A DNA stretch of 64,000 bases from Strongylocentrotus droebachiensis (GCA_035222895.1 JAVYIG010009928.1:1-64000); one strand, 5' to 3'; shown: positions 24,401 through 33,375, counted from the first letter of the stretch. The notes: generated from the letters alone by a model not told the origin. Made by a program: numbers and translations.

Positions 24401-25806
24401 AAGGGGATGCAGAAACGAGTCCGGCATCTGCAACTGCGTCACATATCAAATTATCATTTATCATGCTATTCGTTGATATTTCTTCATCTCCTTTGTATGT
24501 ATAAGTTTTGTTTGTATGAACTTCAATACACACACACACACACACACAAAACAACAACCACAATAATAAAGGAAACCAGTGCCGAGTAGAAAGACTCAGA
24601 CAGGCTACACTGCTATCTATTTATTAAAATACAACACCCACCTTTGCTCTTAAAAAAATAAATAAAAAAACTTTAAGTTATCAAGGTCAACAGTCAACCT
24701 CATACACGGAAACTAGGATTGAAGACATTTATTGAAATAGTGGTCAACAAATTAAACGCATTCATTGAACAAGTAATTGAAACCAAATACATCCTTGTGT
24801 ACAGGATATGAGAGAAACCGCAATACAAACAATCCAAATTTTCAGGTTGAAAATTGGGCAAAAATTACACATAAAAGTGCATAATACGGCCATAAAACCT
24901 TGAGAGACTTTTTCTGCTTGTTATGCATTTGCCTATGATAAACAAGTTTCGTGAATGTTAAGATACACATAATTAGGCTACAGCTCGATTATGCATGCTT
25001 TAAAGGTATTATGTACATTTGCAGGGCAAACGAAATGCAAAGGTTAAATTCCAACGGCATTTGAAAGATAATAATAATTTAGAACTTCCCTTAAAGCCTC
25101 ATTGTGCCTTCTCATGCTTATCTCTTTTCTAATGCGCATTTCTTATTCATCATTTTCTTCTCAACCCCACATGCATCTCATCATTTTGTATTATTTAACT
25201 TGTTAATACTCAGGTAGACCCCGCCCAGTCTCCATGATTTAGCCAAATGATATATAAACTGATTTGTGTGAAAGAGATACTAAAAAGAAAATCATGTAAT
25301 TTTATTAATCTTTAATATATATGTAAAGTGCATAGAGACATCGTTCATTTATTAAGAGCTACATACACCCAAAAATATGTTATTATTATCTTCAATGCAT
25401 GTTGTATTATTATTGTTAGTATAGTTATCTTTATCAGTTGTTTTTTATTATCATTATTATTACCATTGTTATTAATATTATTATTATTTTCGAAATGTTT
25501 ACTATTTATTTTCATTAAAAGAATTTCGTTACACATTAACAAATTCATACTTTATGCAATCAAGAATATAACCCATGAACATAAGATTACTGGCTGCATA
25601 CTACTACTACTGTACTGATATGTTTATTCAATAGGAGATCATTTTCTATTCTCACGTAGTTTTATGAATCTCAGGCTAAAAATATGACAGTATTCTCTTA
25701 AAATGATATTCCGCAGTCGTTATGAAAAATGACTTCTTAAGGTAGAACATATCTTACAACTACTGAAATAGAGTATTACCAGTAAATTTAGCAACTGACG
25801 TAGCAT
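5847..25806 (-). CDS. Gene A: membrane CCP/CTLD/EGF mosaic receptor (14-exon model)
   Basis: Joined exons: 25806-25758, 22762-22577, 19849-19664, 19345-19100, 18589-18443, 14019-13747, 12149-12009, 11618-11433, 10774-10598, 10120-10004, 9523-9455, 7961-7929, 7510-7435, 6651-5847. All have AG acceptors and GT donors, phases agree throughout, and the sum is 2691 nt (896 residues plus stop). Domain order: signal peptide, CCP, CCP, CTLD-A, CTLD-B, CCP, CCP, EGF, stalk, transmembrane helix, cytoplasmic tail. Predicted role, by inference: a type I surface receptor using lectin and sushi modules for recognition, with tail tyrosines for signalling or endocytosis. It differs from vertebrate selectins, where one CTLD precedes the EGF and CCPs. 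The first exon and the small stalk exons are the least certain parts. No expression evidence is available here. Confidence 0.8.
7435..7510 (-). CDS. Gene A exon 13: transmembrane helix
   Basis: A 76-nt exon entering in phase 1 and leaving in phase 2. It encodes the hydrophobic run SVVILFILVVIVLTTVLF followed by arginines that continue into the next exon (R-R-R-R), a typical stop-transfer signal of a type I membrane protein. The acceptor is TCTTGAAAG and the donor GTATAT. Confidence 0.8.
7929..7961 (-). CDS. Gene A exon 12: small juxtamembrane stalk exon
   Basis: A 33-nt phase 1-1 exon (ESPKGNSLPSGG) between acceptor TTCATCACAG and donor GTTAGT. Support comes from the phase, its place between the stalk and transmembrane exons, and a similar 18-nt exon in gene B at 37602-37619 (EPNSAGG). 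It is short, so confidence is moderate. Confidence 0.5.
7962..9454. other. Gene A intron with one short inverted-repeat element
   Basis: Mostly AT-rich with no coding signal, except for the inverted-repeat element at 9086-9395. Confidence 0.5.
9086..9395. mobile_element. MITE with GGCTTACTTC ends
   Basis: Both ends read inward from GGCTTACTTC, followed by related CATCGG blocks and the shared GGTGGTCGCGTTA / GATGGTCGCGTTA. Only its right end is kept in gene B at 37741-37775, followed by matching intron sequence. Confidence 0.6.
9455..9523 (-). CDS. Gene A exon 11: Ser/Thr-rich stalk
   Basis: A 69-nt phase 1-1 exon encoding EIRLTTPLAFTTQASPQSTE and a few more residues, a Ser/Thr/Gln-rich linker suited to O-glycosylation. 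The acceptor CTTTCAG and the phase support it. The equivalent exon in gene B (37830-37898) has lost its GT donor. Confidence 0.65.
9780..9995 (-). repeat. tRNA-derived SINE next to EGF donor (gene A)
   Basis: On the minus strand a tRNA-like A-box region (GGACTAGTGGTTAGGG) is followed by the B box GAGTTCGAATCCC. The matching copy in gene B at 38060-38275 is in the same place. Confidence 0.7.
10004..10120 (-). CDS. Gene A exon 10: EGF-like module
   Basis: A 117-nt phase 1-1 exon with the six-cysteine EGF spacing (CYSNPCMNGGTCYEVDG then FTCTCTPSYTGSTC). It lacks the N-terminal acidic signature of calcium-binding EGFs. The intact paralog is at 38284-38400 and a truncated one at 47981-48011. A tRNA-type SINE abuts the donor side. 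Confidence 0.93.
10295..10470 (+). repeat. tRNA-derived SINE between EGF and CCP 4 (gene A)
   Basis: The A box GCTCAGTGGTAGAGC is followed by GGTCCTGGGTCTAAACC and a conserved body (AAGGCATTAATCCTCATTAC). Counterparts lie at 38560-38700 and 48190-48330. Confidence 0.7.
10598..10774 (-). CDS. Gene A exon 9: CCP/sushi module 4
   Basis: A 177-nt phase 1-1 exon: AVKCEGSPSNVTLAS, YTCQDGYIPDNEP, SYCQHTGNW and FTCSG. Four cysteines and the conserved tryptophan are present. The donor is GTAAAA. Paralogs lie at 38814-38990 and 48439-48615. Confidence 0.93.
11200..11395 (+). repeat. SINE between CCP 4 and CCP 3 (gene A)
   Basis: The body includes TATAAATGTCCTTTGGCAAG and GGAAGAGCAGTATTAATG. Orthologous copies at 39835-40030 and 49015-49210 occupy the same intron. 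Confidence 0.7.
11433..11618 (-). CDS. Gene A exon 8: CCP/sushi module 3
   Basis: A 186-nt phase 1-1 exon: GIPACGDPGEPLHGNRL, HFTCQEGFTLSG, LRCMNNGEW and RPSCEG give the four sushi cysteines and the tryptophan. The donor is GTAAAG. Paralogs lie at 40084-40269 and 49262-49447. Confidence 0.93.
12009..12149 (-). CDS. Gene A exon 7: CTLD-B, C-terminal half
   Basis: A 141-nt phase 1-1 exon (ETRMNYEKWYDNEPSTNFEDC ... QWNDEYC ... TLCQIG). The primary binding loop reads EPS where mannose-type CTLDs have EPN, and WND is intact with its following cysteine. Of the six lectin halves in the window this one is closest to a calcium and sugar-binding site. The donor is GTGAGA. Confidence 0.9.
12354..13022. 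mobile_element. 669-bp Tc1/mariner-like MITE with long inverted arms
   Basis: TA on both sides (12352-12353, 13023-13024), terminal CAGTGTGAGTCA / CCGTGTGAGTCA, and arms of about 200 bp that include AGGAGGCATTGTTTGCGAGA and its inverse. No transposase frame. A solo end lies at 34508-34553. The gene B counterpart intron (about 40937) is empty. Confidence 0.75.
13747..14019 (-). CDS. Gene A exon 6: CTLD-B, N-terminal half
   Basis: A 273-nt phase 1-1 exon starting DRSCQSVELNQSDMV. It has cysteines at SCQ, GTCF, KSCGDGAEEC and the core motif AWWIGGYDEDD. The same 273-nt length is kept in the paralogs at 41590-41862 and 51882-52154, which indicates selection on the fold. The donor is GTACGT. Confidence 0.92.
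14435..15355. mobile_element. 921-bp fold-back MITE with about 400-bp arms
   Basis: A near-perfect inverted repeat: arms about 14435-14845 and 14950-15355, ends CACTGTTGGTCATAATGGTG, flanked by TA. The TA target and TIR style fit the Tc1/mariner superfamily, non-autonomous. The open frame inside one arm is not considered real. Confidence 0.78.
15655..15785 (+). repeat. TAG/GTA microsatellite
   Basis: An interrupted AGTAGT trinucleotide array. Threonine-rich frames through it are artefacts of the repeat. Confidence 0.8.
16350..16580 (+). repeat. TAG microsatellite with higher-order unit
   Basis: Long AGT array in which a larger unit containing AATAGTAAATTAGTAGGAG recurs three times. Confidence 0.85.
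16590..16900 (+). repeat. Dispersed TTTCGTC-rich repeat
   Basis: Repeated ATTTCGTC phrases. Related sequence occurs at about 57290-57480 and 18160-18290, so this is probably a split or nested non-autonomous element. Class unknown. Confidence 0.4.
17470..18156 (+). mobile_element. 5'-truncated LINE 3' end (reverse transcriptase C-terminus)
   Basis: Encodes YNLRRIRIYLDKDITKYIVH then LDYCNGLLYG and RLERVQNTCARLIYG, a stop, then in another frame WNNLPLEVRKSPSVNIFKSK. This is the characteristic C-terminal region of jockey/CR1-type LINEs. It ends in (ATT)n at 18102-18153. Stops show it is dead. Confidence 0.85.
18360..18430 (+). repeat. GTA microsatellite beside CTLD exon
   Basis: An array of AGT units adjoining the donor of the CTLD-A second-half exon. 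A similar but shorter TAG run sits at the matching place in gene B (42322-42336). Confidence 0.75.
18443..18589 (-). CDS. Gene A exon 5: CTLD-A, C-terminal half
   Basis: A 147-nt phase 1-1 exon with YIERFFWQ, SEDCIELSY, SFSWSPRS and GLLCQYG. The usual calcium-ligand motifs are not kept: the EPN position reads FLS and WND reads WSP. The core cysteine that normally follows WND is missing. The exon is bordered by a (GTA)n microsatellite at about 18370-18430, just beyond the donor. Confidence 0.9.
19100..19345 (-). CDS. Gene A exon 4: CTLD-A, N-terminal half
   Basis: A 246-nt phase 1-1 exon, open throughout. It begins GDCGGTS and carries the extra N-terminal cysteine pair of long-form CTLDs (GDC and LTCYRRRG), the first core cysteine (NNLCNAEGELLATV) and the WIG core motif (NSVWIGAIEGRDWMW). 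The CTLD continues in the exon at 18443-18589, and the intron splits the fold after the WIG strand. Paralogs lie at 44864-45112 and 57877-58110. Confidence 0.9.
19664..19849 (-). CDS. Gene A exon 3: CCP/sushi module 2
   Basis: A 186-nt phase 1-1 exon. Sushi module starting AIECPSPPIAAYSELD, with cysteines at IEC, YRC, NRC and PVC and the motif GTWENDPPVC. The donor is GTAAGC. Paralogs lie at 46749-46934 and 58813-58998. Confidence 0.92.
20257..21358 (+). repeat. Seven-unit tandem repeat, unit about 160 bp
   Basis: Units start (GGATGTCTTTATT) at about 20257, 20403, 20563, 20723, 20883, 21039 and 21199. They are nearly identical, with one 146-bp and one 156-bp unit. A single diverged unit lies in the matching intron of gene B at 59418-59570. 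Confidence 0.92.
21583..22542. mobile_element. GC-rich 960-bp inserted element
   Basis: Ends GCTATGGTCACAAC / GTTGTTACCATAGC are inverted, with inner inverted AGCCTGCTC. Base composition is far more GC-rich than its surroundings. Inside, a 177-bp unit is directly repeated (22036-22212, 22213-22389). The gene B paralogs lack it at the matching site, with flanks that otherwise align. No transposase seen and superfamily unknown. Confidence 0.75.
22577..22762 (-). CDS. Gene A exon 2: CCP/sushi module 1
   Basis: A 186-nt phase 1-1 exon encoding one sushi module with four cysteines (SCTLPG, WECSDG, VWVCLED, TPICTG) and the typical tryptophan before the last cysteine (GSWLGHTPIC). The donor is GTAAGG. 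Close paralogs lie at 47312-47497 and 59780-59965. A GC-rich transposable element ends only 35 bp beyond the donor. Confidence 0.92.
22952..24073. mobile_element. TTAA-flanked element packed with GCGTA repeats
   Basis: TTAA at 22948-22951 and 24074-24077. Inverted ends share CTTTCACACCGG. Both sub-terminal regions are built of short units such as TTGCGTAGGC and TTGCGTACG, in opposite orientation on the two sides. The matching intron in gene B aligns across an uninterrupted TTTAAAAG (47690-47700). Confidence 0.8.
23387..23578 (+). CDS. Small open frame inside the GCGTA element
   Basis: A 63-codon frame starting MTVVITQPEKDHELFGPPQK and ending in a very basic stretch (EQRRKKARRRRH). It looks more protein-like than surrounding frames and could be the C-terminal remnant of a transposon-encoded DNA-binding protein. 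Not recognised. Confidence 0.25.
   Translation: MTVVITQPEKDHELFGPPQKGTKLQHLDALERLISHVAEHERLGEEQEQRRKKARRRRHFCSN
24225..24345 (-). repeat. tRNA-like SINE fragment
   Basis: On the minus strand, tRNA-like TAGTGGATAAGTC followed by GATTCAAAT, adjoining sequence similar to the 35.3-35.6 kb SINE (GTCTTGCCAAAGGAC). Confidence 0.5.
24580..25700. other. AT-rich spacer upstream of gene A
   Basis: Includes a left-end fragment (about 24998-25110) of the TTAA MITE family found at 31975-32501. No coding signal. Confidence 0.4.
25758..25806 (-). CDS. Gene A exon 1: candidate signal peptide
   Basis: ATG at 25806 opens MLRQLLNLLVILYFSS, a short basic start followed by a hydrophobic core and small residues, as expected of a signal peptide. 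The exon stops after one base of the next codon at a strong donor (GTAAGA). That phase-1 end matches the phase-1 acceptor of the first CCP exon at 22762, and the join creates a serine. No other start exon was recognised between 22.8 and 36.9 kb. The exon is only 49 nt, so a chance match is possible. Confidence 0.5.
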
Positions 25807-25867
25807 TGTGTTTGTGTAGATTGCAAATAGGGTATACGACTTCAATACATACATAGAACTGTTTGAA

Positions 25868-25900
25868 TAAATATTGGATATCAGTGGCACTGATATCGTG
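25868..25900 (-). promoter_or_regulatory. CCAAT-like motif and 21-bp perfect palindrome upstream of gene A
   Basis: On the minus strand a CCAATATTTATTC motif abuts a perfect inverted repeat at 25877-25897: two 10-base half sites reading GATATCAGTG and its complement around one central base. It lies about 71 bp before the candidate ATG. The position fits a proximal promoter element bound by a dimer. Promoter function is inferred from position only. Confidence 0.3.
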
Positions 25901-25904
25901 CGGG

Positions 25905-26361
25905 GGGAGGGGGGGGGTCCTGAGGTAAATGCAAAACGAGTTAACAGAGATATCGGGTAGTGTGATGTAAGGAGAGCGGGGGGGGGGGGGGGCTCATATG
26001 ATTTTCTTTTCACTTCCTTTTCCTCATCTTTCTTTCTTTATATCCGATCTCTCTCTCTCTCTCTCTCTTTATTTACTTCTTCTTCTTCTCTTTCTCTTTC
26101 CCTCTCCTCTACCTCTACATCCATTTAAAAGTGTTAAAGCATATAATTATATTTATATGTCTATGAAATTATTTTTACCTTGTAAATTCACTTGCATCAG
26201 CCTCCAGCTGTATTGTCGAATATTCGAATAAAACCTTATCAAATCAAATCAAATCTACCTATATCACTCTCTTTCTCTCCCTGTCTCTCTCTTCCTCTAT
26301 CTCTCTCTCCCTCTGTCTCTCTCTCTCTTTCTCTCTCTCTCATCCTCCTCTCTGTCTTTTG

Positions 26362-26392
<31 letters not shown>

Positions 26393-26430
26393 ATCCTCCT
26401 CTCTGTCTCTCTCTCTCCCATTCAAGGAGT
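25905..26430. repeat. G-tracts and CT-rich microsatellites
   Basis: Poly-G runs at 25902-25917 and 25978-25992, then CT arrays at 26048-26068 and 26262-26420. Confidence 0.85.
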
Positions 26431-26699
26431 TGGAGGGGGCACGCATCCCCAATTGTATGACACTGTTTTATATATACTCTTTACTTAAGAAAGAAACTAA
26501 ATTAGATATGATTAAGATAAGACAAGAAACTAAGCACATGAATCTATTTTCCTTCAGACCGTTATTGTTAGCACATTGCTTTCAGATAGTTTATATCTCA
26601 ATGCAATCACATGACCAGTATAGTCAACTTTATCTTGAAGCACTCACTTCACCTAACATAAATATCAATGGCACCGATCGCACACTTTGATATTGAGTA

Positions 26700-27430
26700 A
26701 TTCCACTTAGGATTCTGAAGTGATACCAAACCAGAGGATGGCATTACAGAACATCGTTGTGAAGGATTAAGTCAACAAAGAAATAGTATCACGTGCAGAC
26801 CTAATGTATCGATATAGTTCCTTTTTCCTTTCGAGGTAACACACTGCAAAGCCTCGTTCAGATATGAACCGGTAAACCACGTGGTTATTTTTATGATAAC
26901 GTGAGGTGTAATACGCTTCATATTTCCGTATAGAGATATCGACTGCTACCAGAGGACTGGCTGTTTTTATACTTTCAAGAAAAATTTGCTTCCGCTGCTA
27001 TCACCCTCCCCCCCCCCAAAAAAAACAAAAAACAAACAACAACAACAACAACAACTGGGGGAGGCAACATCCCTCATTCTGAGAGAATATTTGAGACACA
27101 CTGACAAACCGCCTCCACACTGATAGTGCGGTATGGTATGTAATCCCGTAGGATTTTTTTGCCAAAGTTGATTTTTTGTTGTTGTTGCTGTTTTGGCTTC
27201 AAAAGGGTCCCAATTGGCCCAAAATGATGGGGTTAAAATTTTCAGACCCCTCCTTCATTTCCTGGGGGTCCATATTGGGCGCCAAAATGGCATATACAAT
27301 TTATAACGCGCAATAGGGAAATTTGGTGTCTTCGGGAAATTTTGAACCCCATCAATTTCTGATAGCTTGGACCCTAATGAATCCAAAAATGCAAAAAAAA
27401 ATCAAAAAAATCAACTGTGACCCTGATTGT
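26700..27430. other. Spacer with dispersed repeats
   Basis: Contains the copy of the 1733-1940 repeat (26790-26935), a C-tract with (AAC)n at 27007-27055, and GGGGTTAAAATTTTCAGACC-type sequence of unknown nature. No gene. Confidence 0.4.
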
Positions 27431-27479
27431 ACGTGACATATACTCATAACTTAAATCAAATATTTACCTGAAAGAGCTC

Positions 27480-29740
27480 AGTATTTGTTTTGGTTCAAAA
27501 ACTAAATTAGATATGATTAAGATAAGACAAGAGACATGAGACCACAGAAACGACAAAAAATGAATCTATTTTCCTTCATACCAACGTTGTTGGCTCACTG
27601 ACATCAGTAATACAATTTGCGTTAACTACACATGTATATATATCGCTCTACTTAGGGAAACTCATGATCATTTCTGGATGACTTCCCTTTATAGGATGAC
27701 TGTCTTCAGTATATATACTTACATATATAGTGAGACGATGTGACTACATGAAAGACGACACATATGAATTGATATGACGTAGACTTCATTATGGCGATAT
27801 GTCGGGAAAGCAGTAACAGAAGAAAGAAATGACTGAAATTTCTTATCATGACGTATGCAACGATTGTGTCTACTCCTATGCCTGGCTATCATGAACCGTC
27901 CTTTACCAGTGAACAAGTCTGACTGAGTTTCTTCCGTTTTTATTCCTCTCATATATCCCGGATGGAACGATCATATCATATCGATATGGTGTACAATGTA
28001 CACGTACTGTGTTCGTTCCGCAAGACTTAATCACAATACCCGATATCAGCACTCGAAGGCTTACCGAGCTTTTGCGTTGCATTATTATTCTGCTATGGTG
28101 CATCGTCTATTGCTATTGTCATGTTAAAATGGCTAGTGTTGGAAAACTCCAAGTGTTACATAATAACGGACTCCTGTTATTAAATGGTTATGTGGAAAAG
28201 GGGAAGTCCCTTTGACCGTCCTTACAAAACTGGTAACCTCACAGTGACCATAACGTAAGAATACTCCCCAGAGAGTGGAGATGGTGCACATTGAGCGTGA
28301 AGGAATCCAATATATCTAAGGTAACAATATCTGCAGAGCGTTTATATACTTTTTTTTATTAAGCGCTTCATGAATTCAGAGTATGATTATTATTATTATA
28401 ATTATTATTTGATTTTCTGTCTGGTGTTGGTCTCATTGGTGTGACAAAGGTATTAAGCCCGAATTAAAAAAAGCTTGCTTATTGAATTTCGGAAACAAAA
28501 AGAAAGAGGAAATGAAATAGAATATAAGCAAAACTACAATCAGCACTTTGTTATTAAGTTGATGTTAGGTTAATATTTGATTTAAGATAATTAGTAACTA
28601 TCTGTGTCGTATTCAATAGGGGTCAATCTCCCACTTTGTTTTTTGTTCAAAGGCCGCTTTATATAATTACTCAAATCTTTGATTAGTTTGTATCTTCTTA
28701 ATTCATTTAAACATGTTTGTTAAACTACCCGATAAAATCATTGTGAATTTCTGACTTCCCACTTCCCCTTTTCTTACATATTCTTGACGAAATTTACATT
28801 TTCTCGTAAACGTATTTCTAATTTGTTGATGTATTTTGTGTCTCTTTCTAATACCCAACCCTCTCTCTCTCTCTCTTTTCCCCTCACAGTCTCTCTTTCT
28901 ATCTCTCTATCTCTTTCTCTGCCTCACACATACACACATATTTCCCCCCATATTTCTTTTAATCATAGATTTTTTATTCAAAATAAATAGTTACAAAAAT
29001 ATTAATGTAAATTATTTCATCCTAATACAAATCTTCATTTTGTTTTCATAACACAAATACATTATTAAAAAAAACATTGAGCAAAGAAGGAGAATAATGG
29101 AATGAAATCACTTAATTTTTTCAATAATAATAATAATTACATACTGAACTCATTTATTACCATCATTCATTAAAAATAACACAATACATATTGGTATGCA
29201 ATGCATCGTCCATCCCTCCTACCACTTAACCCCCCCCCCCCCGTAAACATTCACGTTCACACTCACAATCTCGCACCTCACAAACATACAGAGATTCACA
29301 TGCGCACAACACTGGGCACATCATACCTGTCCATAATCAATATCCTTTTTACTTTTAGTTCTTCCCACTTGTGTAGGTGTATTTTTGTTCTTGCCTACCT
29401 TCATTGCTTTTTTCTTCCTCTATAAACTCCATTATTTTTTTTTGTATTTTCACAATAGAAGGTACATGGCCTTAAGCCCTACAATGGAAAATTATATATT
29501 CAATAAATAAGACCAAGGAATTCACACATTTATTTCTATTCGAATTACTAGGGGGTCCCATGAATATATCCCCCCCATTTCATATCTCTTTATTCAGCCA
29601 AGCCGAAATATTGAATTCCTAATTGCCATAACTGTTTAACTTTCGTGCAGTTCAGAAATATATTTAAAGAAGAATCTGTCTCTTTAGTACAGAATGAACA
29701 GTCATTATCCCTCACAAACCCAAACCTCATCAAATATTCC
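27480..29740 (-). mobile_element. Tx1/L1-like LINE 3' fragment, copy 1
   Basis: The right end (29520-29735) encodes, with stops, a minus-strand tail resembling the end of Tx1/L1 ORF2 (zinc-knuckle-like CTKET then LWQLGIQYFG). The rest parallels 29745-31830, including an embedded SINE-like block at 28225-28410 and a CT array at 28858-28925. Confidence 0.5.
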
Positions 29741-29744
29741 TATT

Positions 29745-30945
29745 TATAAGTGCTCAGAATCATTTGTTGATGACTCCCTTAATTGAATGACTGCCTTTAG
29801 TTTATATACTTACAGATAAAGTGAGATGAGGTGACTATGTGAATGACGACAAATATGAATTGATATGACGAAGACTTCATTCTTGCGATATGTAAGGAAA
29901 GTAGTATCAGAAGAAATAAACGGCTGAAAGCACTTATTTTGACGAACGCAACAATTGTCTCTCCAGGCTATCGTGAACAGTCCTTTACCAGTGAACAAGT
30001 TTGACTGAGTTTCTCCCGTGTTTATTCCTCTCATATATCCCGGATGGAATGATCATATCATATCGAAATTATGTACAATGTACATGTACTGTGTTCGTTC
30101 CGCAAGACTTTAATAGTCACAATAGACGATATCGGCAGTCGAAGGCTGTTCATGCTTTGCGCAGCATTATTTTTCTGCTTTGATGCATCGTTTTTTGCTA
30201 TTGTTATGTTAAATGGTCCAATCTTTGACAAATCCGATTGTTACATAACAACGGGCTTCCTTTATGAAATGGTTCTGTGGAAAGGGGAAGTCCCTTTGAC
30301 CGCCCTTACAACAATGCTAATATCACGGTGACCATAACGTAGGAATACTCCCCAGAAAGTGGAGATGGTGCACATTGAGCGTGGATGATTCCGATGACCG
30401 GGGTAACAATATCTGCAAAGCGCTTATAGACTGTATTTCTTATAAAGCGCTACGTAAATTCAGAGTATGATTATTATTGTTATCATTCTAATTTTCTGTT
30501 GGGTCTGTTTTCTGTCTTGTGTTTGTCGCATTGATGTGACTAAGGTATTAAGCCCGAATTAAAAAAAAGCTCGCTTATTGAATTTCGGAAACAAAAAGAA
30601 AGAGGAAATGAAACAGAATATAAGCAAAACTACAATCAGCACTTCGTTAATGAGTTCATTTTAGGTAAATATTTGATTTAAGATAATTAGTAACTATCTG
30701 TGTCGTATTCAATCGGGGTTAATCTCCCACTTTGGTGTTTGTTCAAAGGCCGGTTTATTTATTTACACAAATCTTTGATTGGTTTGTATCTTTTTAATTT
30801 GTTTAAACATGTTTGTTAAACTACCCGATAAAATCAATGTTAATTTCTGACTTCCCACTTCCCCTTTGCTTACATATTTTTGACGAAACTTATATTTTCT
30901 CGTGAACGTATTTCTAATCTGTTTGTGTCTCTTTCTACCCAAACC

Positions 30946-30977
<32 letters not shown>

Positions 30978-31813
30978 GCCTCACACATACACACATATAT
31001 ATTTCCACATATTTCTTTTAATTAGAGATTGTTTTCAAAATAAATCATTACAAAAAATATTAATGTAAATAATTCCATACAAATACAAATCTTCATTTCG
31101 TTTTCATAACACAAATAAATTATTAACAAAACAGTGAGCAAAGAATGAGAATAATGGAATGAAATCGCGTTATTTTTTCCAATAATAATAATAACATACT
31201 GAACTTAGTTATTACCATTTATTTATCATTCATGACAAAAACATAATACATATTCGTTTACAATGCTCCCTCCATTAATATCCCCAGCCATCGCTCCACC
31301 CCTTCTCCTACTTAACCCCCCCCCCCGGTAAACCGACATTCACATTTACACTCACAAGCTCGCACCTCCCAAACATACACATATTCACACGCGCACAACA
31401 CTGGACACGTCATACCCGTTCTCATGTATATCCCTATTCACTTTTAATTCTTCCCTCTTGTGTAGGTGCAAATTCAACTTGCCTACCTTAATTGCTTGGT
31501 TTTTTTCTTCCTCCATAAATTCCGCCATATATTTTTGTATTTTCACACTGGAAGGTACATGGCCTTGAGCCCCACAATGAAAAATTACATATTTAATGAA
31601 TAAGCACTAAAAATTCACACATTTATTTTTATTCGAATTACAAGGTAGTCCCATGAATGTATCCATTAATTTTATATCTCTTAATTCAGCCGAGCCGAAA
31701 TATTGAATACAGAATTGCCATAACTGTATATATGTAAATATATCTAAATATATGTAAGTAAGACTTTGTCTCTTTATTACAGAATGAACAGTATTTGTCC
31801 CTAACAAACCCAA
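29745..31813 (-). mobile_element. Tx1/L1-like LINE 3' fragment, copy 2
   Basis: The frame at 31607-31813 encodes WQFCIQYFGSAELRDIK near a CxxC start, as at the C-terminus of Tx1/L1 ORF2. It shares over 1.5 kb with copy 1. A CT array lies at 30945-30978. It probably belongs to the same element as 32704-33144, split by the MITE at 31975-32501. Confidence 0.5.
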
Positions 31814-31974
31814 ACCTCATCGAATGTTCCTTTGTGTATATGGATCAATGTAAAAGGTTAAAGTGAAACTCCTTTTTGTTTTCTGATAAGAGTTGTGCTC
31901 CTTGATCAGCTAAAAAATGTACATATTTCTTTTTGTGTAAATTTAAAATTGCTATGACCATCCCTGACTGTTAA

Positions 31975-32501
31975 AAGTACTATGTCCCATTTGCAGGCCA
32001 AAAAAAATGAAAAGGTTAAATTCCAACGGCAATTGAAAGATAATACTAATTTAGAACTTCCCTAAAAAAGGTGGGGCTTGAAAATGTCTTCAAATGGGAA
32101 AATAATGACTATTAACAGTCAAATTGACTTAGGAGCTATAGAGCCAATAAATAATAGTCTTGATTTTCAGACCATTGTACCGAATGGCCATACATTTTAT
32201 GCTGCGCAAAGATTCAATCAGTTTAATTTTGGCCATCACAAGAAGTGTGTTATTGATGTAGACAAATGCCCATATACCCTTTACAGCTCATTTTATGTAT
32301 GTTATTACCACAGAAGAAAAAAAGCAAGTCAGTCACTCAACTGACAGTGAAGTCTAGCAAGAAAACGGGTTTCATTGCATAATTTGAATATTAGGACACT
32401 GCTAACGTTTTAATTTCACAGAAAGGACATACATGACAAATTAATAATTCCTGCAAAGTTCTACATAATTTGAGGTTGGCTGCAAAAGGGACATAGTACC
32501 T
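31975..32501. mobile_element. 527-bp MITE with TTAA target duplication
   Basis: TTAA on both sides (31971-31974, 32502-32505). Inverted ends are AAGTACTATGTCCC / GGGACATAGTACCT. It interrupts the Tx1/L1-like element. An 88-codon frame (32078-32344) lies inside and is of doubtful reality. Confidence 0.72.
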
Positions 32502-32703
32502 TTAAATGATATGATTACGTAGACTGTTGATAAAACAGTTATAAATAGTTCTAGATTTAACTACATGGAAAGGTGTTCCCTGCCCAGCAATATTCATATT
32601 ATATTAAAGTCTACAAACATTTAAAAAAAATGAATTTAACCAAAGGGGTAGCATTTTTCCAACTGGTTGGTATGGCATGAGTAATATTTATTATCTGAAG
32701 AAA

Positions 32704-33144
32704 TTAATTTGCATTAATCCCAAGATTTTGAAAATAAGCCAAGGACTTCATATGTCTATTATCGAAAATTTGATTTACAGTGCGTATGCCTTTATTGAAT
32801 AGATCATAATCAAAAATCATTTTACCTCTTATACGTATATTATGATTATCAAATATAACTGGATTGACTTCCTCTTCGTACAATCTATACTTCCTCATAT
32901 CCTGCCAAGCCTTTAACGTTTCTAAATCAAATGATGGTATTTTCAATGTTAGTTTAGACGTGTCAAAGTCGCGTAGAAACAGAGACCTCCCTCCAAACTG
33001 TTCTAAAACAAAGGTCAAAATACAGTTTCCATCCAGTATCCCATCTCCATACAATAAATATTTCAGCCTCACCAAACGTTGCGCCTTTACAAACAATTTA
33101 GAATTCATCATTGTTAACCCTCCATGCGAGTAGTCCTGGTACAT
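32704..33144 (-). pseudogene. Tx1/L1-type ORF2 C-terminal fragment
   Basis: A 146-codon open frame: MYQDYSHGGLTMMNSKLFVK near the start, then DNHNIRIRGKMIFDYDLFNK, GIRTVNQIFD and SLAYFQNLGI. The GGL motif and the order of these blocks match the region after the reverse transcriptase in Tx1/L1 LINEs. The endonuclease and catalytic parts are absent. Confidence 0.75.
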
Positions 33145-33294
33145 TATATTTTTCTTTATGTGGTCTTTAAGAAATCAAAATTAATTTGTTCCACCTCAGT
33201 AAACAACCACTGAGGAACCACTTTAAGTGATGAGACATAGTTTAACTTTGATAATGCATATGTTTTTAACATTTTTTTTTTACCCATATACACA

Positions 33295-33326
<32 letters not shown>

Positions 33327-33339
33327 AACACACCCTCAC

Positions 33340-33375
<36 letters not shown>

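Noticed and set aside
26192-26488. Ser/Leu-rich frames on both strands
   Set aside because: Low-complexity translation of CT-rich microsatellites.
32078-32344. 88-codon frame in a MITE as a real gene
   Set aside because: No recognisable domain, and the host element is a non-autonomous TTAA MITE; kept only as a note.
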